Below are positions 45,100 to 53,540 of a stretch of DNA of 64,000 nucleotides, in pieces; the stretch's first letter is position 1; every line of letters begins with the position of its first letter. Source of the stretch: Levilactobacillus andaensis (GTDB lineage Bacteria > Bacillota > Bacilli > Lactobacillales > Lactobacillaceae). The position numbers and the translations under genes are program-made. The stretch spans positions 409,060-473,059 of the forward strand of contig NZ_BOLP01000004.1 in NCBI RefSeq assembly GCF_016861695.1, read 5' to 3'. The notes below the pieces were generated by a model. The model saw only the letters and a list, made by a program, of their open reading frames with translations. It was not told where the DNA came from and made no database searches.

Positions 45100-45347
45100 A
45101 CATTTACTATTTTTATGTTTAGTGGTTGTCGCTGTTTGTCGCCTGCGGTGGTCAGGTGCTCCACCCGGTGGGGCAGACCTGAAGCCAAGGTACGGGCTTC
45201 AGGGCGACTTTGAACCTCATAAACCGAGTTTCAAAGCTCGGCCCGTGTTCTAAGGCCGGTAACCCGCCGGTCTAAGAACACCGACACGGGGTTACGCACC
45301 TGACCCCCTCCGGCTATGGCAACACTAAACGTTTACTACTATATTTA
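45100..45347. promoter_or_regulatory. Candidate galE upstream control sites
   Basis: CACTAAACGTTTACTACT at about 45330-45347 contains a GTTTACTA half of the galK-type operator with a poorer second half. A weaker TTTACTA occurs at about 45104. Repeat B7 lies between. Confidence 0.3.
45140..45314 (-). repeat. Type B cloverleaf repeat, copy B7
   Basis: GGTCAGGTGC/GCACCTGACC terminal stem, arm 1 CTGAAGCC/GGCTTCAG, arm 2 CTTTGAA/TTCAAAG, arm 3 GTGTTCTAAGGCCGG/CCGGTCTAAGAACAC. CGCCTGCGG end faces galE 5' side. Confidence 0.93.
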
Positions 45348-45368
45348 TCTTATCTCTAATGCGATTGC

Positions 45369-45401
45369 TGCGTCCAGTTAGGCTATAGTCAAACTGGACG
45401 C
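45369..45401. repeat. Perfect 10-bp hairpin between galK and galE
   Basis: GCGTCCAGTT and AACTGGACGC with 13 bases between. No T-run, so not a standard terminator; could be an mRNA processing or stability site. Confidence 0.5.
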
Positions 45402-45524
45402 TGATAGCTCGGTTGAAATGTGATATCAATCGAGAGGTCAACCAGCGAAGTTGCTACGACTACCTCCAGCTAAGTTGCGGATGCTCCTAGAACTCAACGC
45501 CCATAATGGCAGCCAACAATCTAA

Positions 45525-45708
45525 GCCGGAGGCGTCCAGAGATGTAGCCAGCCGTGTCGACGATGTTAGCCGGGGTATTTTCCCGGGTTACATCGTGGGA
45601 CGACCTAAGAGACGCGTGATTTTCGCGGCTTTTAGGCGAGCTGGAAGCCCGCTTCTCAGGCTGGAGGCGTTCCCCATGGCAGGCGGAATCCCTGGCAGCC
45701 GCAGTGCG
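45525..45708 (+). repeat. Type A cloverleaf repeat, copy A11
   Basis: GTGCG end 19 bases after the galK stop. Arm 3 CGATGTTAGCCGGGG/CCCGGGTTACATCG. CAATCTAA occurs just outside both ends, a possible target duplication. Confidence 0.93.
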
Positions 45709-45726
45709 AGCAATCTAACACAAATG

Positions 45727-46896
45727 TTAAGCTTGGATTTCCTTAGGACCGTCCGCAATTTCGGCGACGTAGAATTCGGCTGGGTGGCCGATAGTGTCTT
45801 CGTAGACCTTACCGACAGCACTTTCGAAGTCGTCGACATTGGTCTTCTTGACCAAAGCAATCGCACAACCACCGAAGCCGGCACCGGTCATCCGGGCACC
45901 GAGGACGCCTGGCTGTTCCCAAGCCGTTTCAACCAACGTGTCGAGTTCCTTACCGGTTACGGCAAAGTCGTAGTGCAAGGACACGTGGGAGGCGTTGACC
46001 AAGTGGCCAAAGCGCTTCAAATCATTGGCTTGTAAGGCTTCGAAGGCCTTCAACGTCCGTTGGTTTTCGAAGACGGCGTGACGGGCCCGTTTGATCAAAA
46101 CGTCATCGTTGATCAGGTAAGCATTTTCGTCGAATTCGTCTTCACTCAGGTCGCCTAACGTCTTGATGTCCAGCTTCGTTTGTAAACGACGGAGGGCTTC
46201 TTCACATTGGGCGCGGCGTTCGTTGTACTTGGAATCCGTCAACTCACGGCGCTTCTTGGTGTTCATGATAACGACCACGTAGTCACCCAAAGCAAGCGGT
46301 GCGTATTGGTAATCCAGGGTGTTCGTGTCGAGCAGGATGGCTTGGTCTTTCTTCCCCATCCCAATAGCAAATTGATCCATGATCCCGGTGTTCAAACCGA
46401 AGTAGTCATTTTCAACCTGTTGGCCGACCTTGACCATTTCGACCTCATCGAGCTTCATGCCATAACCGGCGTGAAGAATTTCTCCCATCAACATTTCCAT
46501 TGAGGCTGATGAGGACAGGCCAGAAGCATCTGGCAAGTTTCCGTGAACGAAGAGATCAAAGCCATGGTCGATGGTCAGATTCTGCTTCGCCAGCTCGAAC
46601 AACATCCCTTTAAGGTAGTTGGCCCAGTTATCAGCCTTATCAAATTTCAAATCATCCAGTGAGAACGTTAGCATTCCGGCATCCGGCACATTGGCAGAAT
46701 AAACGCGGAAGTTGCGGTCATCACGCGCTGAAAATGCGGCGTAAGTTCCCATGCTAATAGCGGCTGGGAAAACGTGACCACCGTTAAAGTCGGTGTATTC
46801 ACCGATCAAGTTGATACGGCCTGGTGAGAAGAACACCCGTTGGGGGGCGACATCAAACTTTTCTTGGTATTCAGTTGCTAAGCTGGCGAAATCCAT
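45727..46896 (-). CDS. galK: Galactokinase GalK
   Basis: Phosphorylates galactose to galactose-1-phosphate. GHMP kinase, 389 aa. SPGRINLIGEYTDFNGGHVFP (galactose signature, about residues 29-49), LPDASGLSSSASMEM (ATP loop) and MTGAGFGGCAIALV near the C-terminus. ATG at 46896 has AAGGAGTTAATCGCC upstream; the frame extends to 46977 but that crosses the promoter and operator. First gene of galK-galE-galT, transcribed leftward. Confidence 0.96.
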   Translation of the reverse strand: MDFASLATEYQEKFDVAPQRVFFSPGRINLIGEYTDFNGGHVFPAAISMGTYAAFSARDDRNFRVYSANVPDAGMLTFSLDDLKFDKADNWANYLKGMLFELAKQNLTIDHGFDLFVHGNLPDASGLSSSASMEMLMGEILHAGYGMKLDEVEMVKVGQQVENDYFGLNTGIMDQFAIGMGKKDQAILLDTNTLDYQYAPLALGDYVVVIMNTKKRRELTDSKYNERRAQCEEALRRLQTKLDIKTLGDLSEDEFDENAYLINDDVLIKRARHAVFENQRTLKAFEALQANDLKRFGHLVNASHVSLHYDFAVTGKELDTLVETAWEQPGVLGARMTGAGFGGCAIALVKKTNVDDFESAVGKVYEDTIGHPAEFYVAEIADGPKEIQA

Positions 46897-46920
46897 GGCG
46901 ATTAACTCCTTAATAAATTT

Positions 46921-46994
46921 TTTAGTAAAGTTTTTACTACAGCCATCATAACCGCGTTTAGCCGTTATGTCAATCATTTAATAAAGCGCTTTCC
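46921..46994 (-). promoter_or_regulatory. galK promoter with GalR-like operator and cre-like site
   Basis: Reverse strand TTGACA (46973-46968), 17 bases, TATGAT (46950-46945): near-consensus. Just downstream is a 21-bp palindrome, half-sites TTTAGTAAA (46921-46929) and TTTACTACA (46933-46941) around GTT. Upstream of -35 AAAGCGCTTT (46983-46992) resembles the cre core. This fits repression by GalR and catabolite control by CcpA. Confidence 0.65.
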
Positions 46995-47039
46995 TTCACG
47001 CCACATCTCAGTTATCAGTGCAAAGATAGTCTTTGCCTT

Positions 47040-47205
47040 CGCCTTACCGGCCGCCAGATATGGGCCGGAACGGTGCGGACACAACTTGAAGCCTCGCAAC
47101 CCACGAGTCTTCAAGCTTGGTCTTCTACTAAGTCAGTGGGAAGGTCACCCCCTGTCTAAGTAGAACGACGCGCCTGGGCCCATATCTGGCGACCTCTCGG
47201 CTTAC
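47040..47205 (+). repeat. Type D structured repeat, copy D4
   Basis: CGCCAGATATGGGCC/GGCCCATATCTGGCG terminal stem; arms CTTGAAG/CTTCAAG and TTCTACTAAG/CTAAGTAGAA. Upstream side of A12 in the standard D-A order. Confidence 0.93.
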
Positions 47206-47314
47206 GTTGGTGGTCAATGGCAACATCAAAGAGTGTCTGTTAGATTGCTAAACTGACATGACATCATGATAGCAATTTTCACTGATTCTCATATTAGGTT
47301 AGGACACAATCTAA

Positions 47315-47498
47315 GCCGGAGGCGGCCAGGGATGTAGCCAGCTGTGTCGACGATGTTAGCCGGGGGTCTTTCCCGGGTTACATCGTGGGACGACCTGAGA
47401 GACGCGCGATTTTCGTGGCTTTCAGGCGAGCCGGAAGCCCGCACTCCAGGCTGGAGGCGTTCCCCATAGCAGGCGGAATCCCTGGCCGCCGCAGTGCG
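47315..47498 (+). repeat. Type A cloverleaf repeat, copy A12
   Basis: GTGCG end 60 bases after the galactose permease stop, separated by a weak hairpin GGCCAC/GTGGCC (about 47519-47552). Arm 3 as in A8. Confidence 0.93.
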
Positions 47499-47558
47499 CA
47501 AATTTTACCCTAGACTAAAGGCCACAGACAATTTCTGCCCGTGGCCCCTAGTGCTGAC

Positions 47559-48983
47559 TTACTTAGCCGAAGCTTTTTCCTCAGCCTGTTCAGTCTCAAG
47601 TTTCTTTTCAAGTTCACGGACGATCTCCGCGTGCTTCTTTTCTGACAAGGTGACCTTGAATTGGTAAATCAGCGCAGCCAAGACCAGCAAGATCATTGGC
47701 ATGTAGAAGATAAAGGAATGGAAGATGAACATGCCGTGTGCCGTGATGTCACTTGGCTTGGCGTTCCCAGTCATCCCAGCGTGGACAGCGGCGATAACCA
47801 CGATCCCGGTTGAGAAGGCCCCTGCTAATTTATCGATCAATGGCCGAACGGATAACGTCACGGATTCATTCCGCGTACCATTCTTGTACTGGCCATATTC
47901 CACACTGTCCGTAATGGTCATCAAAGCGGCCAAGAAGATCATGGGGTATGGGAAGAAGAAGACGGCATCGGCGATATACATCATGAGGATGTTGGTCCCA
48001 GCAAAGTTGAATAAAATGTAACCGACCAGCATCATGCAGATACCGCCGACGTAAACACCGCGCCGGGTAAGCTTGGATACGATCACTGGGAACAATGGTA
48101 CGGAAAGCACCCCTAAGAGGGCCGTGACCCCACCAATAACGGTGTAGGCATTGGCGTTACCAATCACGTAACGGAAGTAGTAGATCAACAGTGAGTTGGT
48201 GACCACGTAGCTGAGGGCAAATAACAGGTAAGACAACCCCAACCACATCAACTGATCATTTTCACCGATAACCTTGAAGACGTCGCGGAAACGCGTCTTT
48301 TCAGTATTTTCACGAATCAAACTCTTATTTTCCTTGGTTCCGAAGAAGGTCGCTAAGGCCCCCAACAGGGAAACGGCCCCAATGACGATGGCAAACCCTA
48401 ACCAGCCGGCACGGGTCTGCGTGCTGCCATGCGTCCCAGAGAATTTCTGGGAGAAGAAGATGACCAATGGCGTCACTGCCATGATAACCCCTTGAGAACC
48501 CAGGGTAGACCCGAAACGACCAACCGTCCCAAACTTGTTACGCACCTTGGTATCAACACTCAAGGCAGGCAACATGGACCAGAACGAAATATCTTTAAAC
48601 GAATAGAAAATATCCATAATGACAAAGACGATACCGAAGAGTAAGAAGTAAAGCGTCTTGTTGGAATCCGCCAGTCCAAACATGCTGGAGAACATCAGGA
48701 TGATTCCCACGGAACTGACGATGGCCCCGGCAAGCAGCCATGGCTTGAATTTTCCAATCTTGGTATCGGTGTTATCGACCATTCCCCCGATCATTGGGTC
48801 AAAGGCGATTTCAATCAACCGAATGACCACGACCATCGTGGTGACGATACCGGCTTCGGCAGCCGCGCCATCGCCGACGAACAAGGCACTCGTGACGAAA
48901 ATTGCAAAATAAGTATTGAGAGTTGCGTAGAACGCGTCGTGTCCGAACGCCCCTAGCGCATATGAGATATATTGCTTAAACAT
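47559..48983 (-). CDS. GPH-family galactose/sugar:cation symporter (GalP/LacS-like without IIA domain)
   Basis: Membrane sugar importer of the glycoside-pentoside-hexuronide family, 474 aa and about 12 helices. DPMIGGMVDNTDTKIGKFKPWLL after helix 2 is the family signature, and DIFYSFKDISFWSMLPALS the second. The C-terminus ends in a short charged tail with no fused PTS IIA domain, unlike streptococcal LacS. ATG at 48983 is preferred over TTG at 49004, with AAAGGTG upstream. In an operon with the 81-aa gene, inside the gal cluster, so galactose is the likely substrate. Confidence 0.88.
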   Translation of the reverse strand: MFKQYISYALGAFGHDAFYATLNTYFAIFVTSALFVGDGAAAEAGIVTTMVVVIRLIEIAFDPMIGGMVDNTDTKIGKFKPWLLAGAIVSSVGIILMFSSMFGLADSNKTLYFLLFGIVFVIMDIFYSFKDISFWSMLPALSVDTKVRNKFGTVGRFGSTLGSQGVIMAVTPLVIFFSQKFSGTHGSTQTRAGWLGFAIVIGAVSLLGALATFFGTKENKSLIRENTEKTRFRDVFKVIGENDQLMWLGLSYLLFALSYVVTNSLLIYYFRYVIGNANAYTVIGGVTALLGVLSVPLFPVIVSKLTRRGVYVGGICMMLVGYILFNFAGTNILMMYIADAVFFFPYPMIFLAALMTITDSVEYGQYKNGTRNESVTLSVRPLIDKLAGAFSTGIVVIAAVHAGMTGNAKPSDITAHGMFIFHSFIFYMPMILLVLAALIYQFKVTLSEKKHAEIVRELEKKLETEQAEEKASAK

Positions 48984-49041
48984 TATTTTTTCCACACCTT
49001 TCAACGGGGAAACCTAACTGACGACCCAGTAGCCACTATGT

Positions 49042-49287
49042 TTAGTGGTACCGGTGTTCGATGATTTTGGAAAGCACATCTTCCCGTTGCTTGGCCTTAG
49101 CCATATCGAATTGTGATTCTTCGAGGTGGTTAAAGTCTTGTGCAAGTAACGTGGCTTCCAAATAGAGGGTCAGTTGCCGCTTAATGTACAACTTGTTTTC
49201 CTCATCCGGTCGCTGTGCGTTGCCACCCAAAACAGCCGCAGCAAATTCTTTGGGATCTAAAGTAATCTTCTCGTCCTTCTTAGCCAT
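49042..49287 (-). CDS. Small acidic hypothetical protein upstream of the galactose permease
   Basis: 81 aa, not recognised. Helical, KEFAAAVLGGNAQRPDEENKL then YIKRQLTLYLEATLLAQDF. ATG at 49287 has AAGGAGTG upstream. 58 bases before the permease on the same strand, so cotranscribed; it may be a gal-specific accessory or a short leader gene. Confidence 0.65.
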   Translation of the reverse strand: MAKKDEKITLDPKEFAAAVLGGNAQRPDEENKLYIKRQLTLYLEATLLAQDFNHLEESQFDMAKAKQREDVLSKIIEHRYH

Positions 49288-49412
49288 TTGGAAACACTCC
49301 TTAGTTTTTTTCTCATCAGCCACTTGGGTTAACGACCCTGTCGCTCAGCGAATACAATCGATTGTACAAACGCCGCCAACTCGATCTAAACCCAAATCCT
49401 GATTGTTAGTTA

Positions 49413-49466
49413 ACTAATCTAGTAAAGTCACGCTTAACGTTTTACTTAAATGTAAGCGCTTCACAT
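49413..49466 (-). promoter_or_regulatory. cre-like and GalR-like sites upstream of the permease operon
   Basis: ATGTAAGCGCTTCACAT at 49450-49466 has a cre-like AAGCGCTT core, with one mismatch of spacing versus the canonical 14-mer. CTAGTAAA near 49420 is a GalR half-site; another TTTACTAAA lies at 49589-49597. Confidence 0.45.
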
Positions 49467-49668
49467 TGGTAATAATAACGGTCTGGACCATAAGTTGCAA
49501 CCTTTTTTATTGTGTAAATAGTTACTAAGTATTTTCTAATCATGCTTTGTATCAGTATTGCAAACGGTTGTATTTTATTGACTAAAAGTTTACTAAATAC
49601 ATATTTGGCAAGTGATATTTGGACGATATTTACTATTAACCATCATCGCTGTTTTCATAAAGGATATG

Positions 49669-49712
49669 AAAAGAGCCCGCCTACCATATTCTGGTTAGAC
49701 GAGCTCTTACGA
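49669..49712 (-). terminator. Terminator of the galM-pgm operon (leftward)
   Basis: Reverse strand AAGAGCTCGTCTAACC with GGTAGGCGGGCTCTT, then TTTT. Located beyond copy A13, so the repeat is inside the transcript. Confidence 0.7.
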
Positions 49713-49850
49713 ATTTTAATTTAACAATTAGCGGTCACACGACTGACCCATTCCAGCTAAACAGTTGGCAACTAGACTACAAGGCCTGCCACCAACTGAC
49801 CAGTTTGAACAAGCCTTACCTCACTTCAGCTGCAGGAAAAACCAGTCTGA

Positions 49851-50034
49851 GCCGGAGGCGGCCAGGGATGTAGCCAGCTGTGTCAACGATGTTAGCCGGG
49901 GTTCTTTCCCGGGTTACATCGTGGGACGACCTGAGAGACACGCGATTTTCGTGGCTTTCAGGCGAGCCGGAAGCCCGCACCCCAGGCTGGAGGCGTTCCC
50001 CACAGCAGGCGGAATCCCTGGCAGCCGCAGTGCG
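49851..50034 (+). repeat. Type A cloverleaf repeat, copy A13
   Basis: GTGCG end 15 bases from the pgm stop codon, before its terminator. Arm 3 as in A8. Confidence 0.93.
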
Positions 50035-50048
50035 ACAAAATTTAAACC

Positions 50049-51782
50049 TTATTTCACAGAACCGACATAGTCCTTCAAGGCTTGTTCGAAACGGTCCAAG
50101 CGTGCGTGGGCAGCCGCGTCCGTCTTGTCGCTGGTCCCGATGTAGAACTTGACCTTAGGCTCGGTCCCTGAAGGCCGGATGCAGATCCAAGTCCCATCGC
50201 TCAGCCAGTACTTCAAGACGTTGGACTGTGGCAGGTCGATCGTTGTGGTCGTCCCGTCAGCCGCCGTCTTCACGCCAGTCGAGAAGTCTTCGACGGCATC
50301 GATCGTGGTGTCGGCAAAGGACTTCGGCGCGTTTTCTCTGAATTCACTCATCAGGTGGGCCATCTGGTCGGCACCGTCAACGCCAGGGAATTCCTCGAAC
50401 GTGGTCTTTTCGGCAAAGTAGCCGTAGGTCGCGTAGAGTTCTTCGATACCGTCATAGAGGGTCATCCCCCGTTGCTTGTAGTCCGCAGCGACTTCGGCCA
50501 ACAAGACCGTCGATTGAATAGCGTCCTTGTCCCGCACGAATGGCTTGATCAGGTAACCGTAACTTTCCTCGAAACCAAACAGGAAGGTGTGGTCATGGTT
50601 GGTCTCGTACTGGTGAATCTGTTCGGCGATAAACTTGAATCCGGTCAGCACGTTCTTCGTTTCAACGCCATAAGCGGCCGCAATCTTGGTGGCCAGTTCG
50701 GTCGACACGATGGACTTGACCACGCGGCCGTCAGCTGGCAACTGCCCAGCTTGCTTGCGGGCCTTCAAAATGTAAGCCAACAGGATCGAGGCAATCTGGT
50801 TCCCCGTCAACAGTTGGTAGTCCCCATTCGGTTCACGAACGGCGGCACCCAAGCGGTCGGCATCGGGATCGGTCGCAACTAACAAGTCGGCGCCTTCCTT
50901 TTTCCCTAAGGCAATCGCCATATCAAATGCCTGCGAGAACTCGGGGTTCGGGAACGGAACGGTTGGGAATTCGGGGTCGGCAATGGCTTGTTCGGGAACC
51001 ATGGTGAAGTTTTCAAACCCGGCACCCCGTAAAGCACGTTCGCCAATGACCTTCCCCGTCCCGTGCAGTGGCGTGTAGATCAATTTCATGGTCTTCCCCA
51101 CGCTGTGAACTAAGTCGGCATTGATGGTGACACTCTCAACGTTCTTCAGGTAAGGTTGGTCAACGTTTTCACCAATGATCTGGAGCGTATTGTCGGCGCG
51201 CAGTTGTTGTTCGTTGGCGACCGCAATACCAAAGACATCCTTGGCGGAACGAACGAACTCGGTGATCATGTCAGACGCCTTAGGTGGCATTTGCCCACCA
51301 TCTGGGCCGTAGATCTTAAAGCCGTTGTATTGCTTCGGGTTGTGGCTGGCCGTGATCATGATCCCCATGGCTGTGTTCAAATGCCGCACGGCGAAGGACA
51401 ATTCTGGCGTTGGTCGCATGTCATCGAAGACGTAGCTGGGAATGTGGTGGGCCCCCAAGACGTGAGCTGCTTCGTGCGCGAATTCGTTGGAATGGTAACG
51501 AGAGTCGAAACTGATGGCGACCCCGCGTTGCTTCGTAGCTTCATCCAGGGTGTCCAGGTAACGGGCGACCCCTTCAGTGGCTTGACGAACGGTGTAGACG
51601 TTCATTTGACCAATACCAGGTCCCATGACGCCCCGCATGCCGGCCGTCCCAAAACTCATTGGGGCGGTAAAGGCCGCTTTTTTCGCAGCGTCGTCAGCGG
51701 CAATCGCCGTCAACTCAGCCTTGATGTACGGAATCATCGTTGGTTGTTGTTCCCACACTTGGTAATTTTCTTGCCAACTCAT
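50049..51782 (-). CDS. pgm: Phosphoglucomutase (alpha-D-phosphohexomutase family)
   Basis: Interconverts glucose-1-phosphate and glucose-6-phosphate, joining the Leloir pathway to glycolysis. 577 aa. Catalytic serine loop ITASHNPKQYNGFKIYGPDGGQ (about residues 141-162), metal loop VATDPDADRLGAAV near 290, sugar loop GFEESYGYL near 405, and phosphate loop RPSGTEPKVKFYIG near 530. Follows galM by 14 bases with RBS AGAGGAGAG. Place in the gal cluster fits galactose use. Confidence 0.94.
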   Translation of the reverse strand: MSWQENYQVWEQQPTMIPYIKAELTAIAADDAAKKAAFTAPMSFGTAGMRGVMGPGIGQMNVYTVRQATEGVARYLDTLDEATKQRGVAISFDSRYHSNEFAHEAAHVLGAHHIPSYVFDDMRPTPELSFAVRHLNTAMGIMITASHNPKQYNGFKIYGPDGGQMPPKASDMITEFVRSAKDVFGIAVANEQQLRADNTLQIIGENVDQPYLKNVESVTINADLVHSVGKTMKLIYTPLHGTGKVIGERALRGAGFENFTMVPEQAIADPEFPTVPFPNPEFSQAFDMAIALGKKEGADLLVATDPDADRLGAAVREPNGDYQLLTGNQIASILLAYILKARKQAGQLPADGRVVKSIVSTELATKIAAAYGVETKNVLTGFKFIAEQIHQYETNHDHTFLFGFEESYGYLIKPFVRDKDAIQSTVLLAEVAADYKQRGMTLYDGIEELYATYGYFAEKTTFEEFPGVDGADQMAHLMSEFRENAPKSFADTTIDAVEDFSTGVKTAADGTTTTIDLPQSNVLKYWLSDGTWICIRPSGTEPKVKFYIGTSDKTDAAAHARLDRFEQALKDYVGSVK

Positions 51783-51796
51783 TGTAATCTCTCCTC

Positions 51797-52819
51797 TTAC
51801 TTTCTGATGTATTGATAACTAATTAAATGGGTGACGGGTTGGTTAGCCGGTAAGATCACATCGCCAAAGTCCGCGTGGTGAATGGCATCTGGCAACGTTT
51901 GGGCTTCCATGGCTAATGCGTTGTAATCGCGTTTTTCGGCGCGCTTATCGTCCGTTGGGTTGGCCGTGAAGACGACTAACGCATTCCGGTCGGAATAAAC
52001 TTGGACTTCACGATGACCCGTGGTGTCCCCAACCGTGGCGATTGGCGTATCTTTGCTAGGTTCCACAACAAAGGCATCGTCGTATTCGACCTGGCCCGTT
52101 TGGTGTAACTGGTCTAAGCCGTCCTTGATAGTCCGTGGTTGGCTGAAGTCGTAACCGGTATTGGCGGTAGCGACCATCTTGCCAGTTGGGATCTTAGCTT
52201 GATCTAAGACCAGCCGCTGATTGCCGCTCAATTTCAACCACTGATCGTCCAGACTGTGCTGGTCGTCGGTGACATTGAAGTAGGTGTGGACCGTCGGGTT
52301 GAACAGCGTCGACGCATCGCCTTGGGCGTCAAAGGTGATGTCCAAGCGGTTCTCTTCGGTCAGCGTGTATGTGACCGTCGTCTTGAGGTTACCCGGATAC
52401 TTGTCGTCGGCGGGAGTGGCCGTATGGGTCAGCACCACGCTAGCGGTATCGGCGGTCTGCGTCGTCGTGGCGTCCCAGTTGACGAAGGTAAAGCCGTGGG
52501 GACCACCGTGACTGGCGTTGGGCTTTTCGTTAGCGTCCAAGTGAATCGTCTGGCCATCGAGGTCAAATTGGGCACCGGCGATGCGGCCAGCGACCCGCCC
52601 TAACGTTTGGCATAAGTAGTAAGGGTTGTGGTCGTAGTCGGCGAGATTGGGTAAGTTCACAATCAGTTGGTGACGTTGACCATCTTCATCGACGCTAAAT
52701 TCTTGAAGCGTCGCGCCCCAGGTCAGAATAGCGACCCGCGTTCCCTGTTGGTTGGTCAATAAGTACTTGGTGACTTCTTGCTGGTGCAACATCCCAGCAG
52801 CACTCGTGGTAATTTCCAT
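51797..52819 (-). CDS. galM: Galactose mutarotase (aldose 1-epimerase)
   Basis: Converts beta- to alpha-galactose for GalK. 340 aa beta-sandwich. NASHGGPHGF provides the first catalytic His, PTVHTYFNVTDD the second (near residue 175), and the C-terminal part contains YDDAFVVEPS and the ALAMEAQTLPDAIH glutamate. ATG at 52819 has TTGGAGGTG upstream; a start at 52837 overlaps it. First gene of a galM-pgm operon. Confidence 0.94.
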   Translation of the reverse strand: MEITTSAAGMLHQQEVTKYLLTNQQGTRVAILTWGATLQEFSVDEDGQRHQLIVNLPNLADYDHNPYYLCQTLGRVAGRIAGAQFDLDGQTIHLDANEKPNASHGGPHGFTFVNWDATTTQTADTASVVLTHTATPADDKYPGNLKTTVTYTLTEENRLDITFDAQGDASTLFNPTVHTYFNVTDDQHSLDDQWLKLSGNQRLVLDQAKIPTGKMVATANTGYDFSQPRTIKDGLDQLHQTGQVEYDDAFVVEPSKDTPIATVGDTTGHREVQVYSDRNALVVFTANPTDDKRAEKRDYNALAMEAQTLPDAIHHADFGDVILPANQPVTHLISYQYIRK

Positions 52820-52857
52820 AAAAAATGGCACCTCCAATTAAAAGAATCCGGTTTCAT

Positions 52858-52896
52858 TGTATAATACTCCGCTGGTAAGTACCAATTTTTTACTAA
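52858..52896 (-). promoter_or_regulatory. galM promoter with GalR half-site
   Basis: Reverse strand TTGGTA (52885-52880), 16 bases, TATACA (52863-52858). TTTACTAAA (52888-52896), the same half-site as in the galK operator, abuts the -35. Confidence 0.55.
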
Positions 52897-53540
52897 AATT
52901 TTCCTGATCGTCAAATCTCAGTCGATACGCCCTCGGCGCCGAACGACAAAACCGGTCACCAAATATAACGATAGTAATGGTGGCTTACCTAACTGTGCAC
53001 AAACTAATTTCCAGCGGCAGTGAACACGAGCGACTCAAAACCACGACCAGTCACCCTAAAATTATAACCAAATTTTGGTCGCGGCGAAAGTCGACTTCGC
53101 AGTCAAATTTTCCGTTGCGCTTAAAAGCGGTTTTTCCAGTTACAGCAACGTTATCCGTAGCAGTAACATGTGCCCACATTTTCTCAAAAATCGCGTCTTC
53201 ATATATATTCAGAATTTAGTTTATTCTAATTAGGAATATGAAATATTAGGAAATTCAGAAGATTCTCTGTACTTATCAAGCGATTATTAGCTATACTTAC
53301 GCCACATCGTTCAGTTATGAACAATGAAATGAATGTCAGCTTGTCACCTTAAGGTAAAGGCTGGCACTAAGATTTATATCCAATGGGGTCACATCTGTTG
53401 CGTGCTGGTTAACTCTGGAAAACGTACTCGGACTGGCCCGATGGTCGCTGCTTACCACCTTTAAGCTCACAGATTATAGCTGGAGGCTGTCGGGCACACG
53501 CAATTGATAAAAAACGTATCTGATAAGGAGGAACTTCACT
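52897..53540. other. Intergenic region, no gene recognised
   Basis: About 640 bases between galM and the acyl-CoA dehydrogenase. Holds the palindrome ACCTTAAGGT near 53350 within a wider imperfect hairpin, and a stretch near 53395-53505 with distant inverted ends (TTGCGTGC and GCACACGCAA, one mismatch) that could be a decayed cloverleaf element. Confidence 0.3.

Noticed and set aside
49765..50070. Long open frames over type A repeats (also at 30205-30582, 45451-46035, 47289-47501) that encode similar peptides
   Set aside because: The similarity comes from the repeat DNA itself; there is no RBS, the frames cross gene ends, and the peptides have no family pattern.
52977..53219. 80-aa forward frame upstream of the acyl-CoA dehydrogenase
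   Set aside because: No RBS, low-complexity Ser/Thr/Lys text and no family resemblance.
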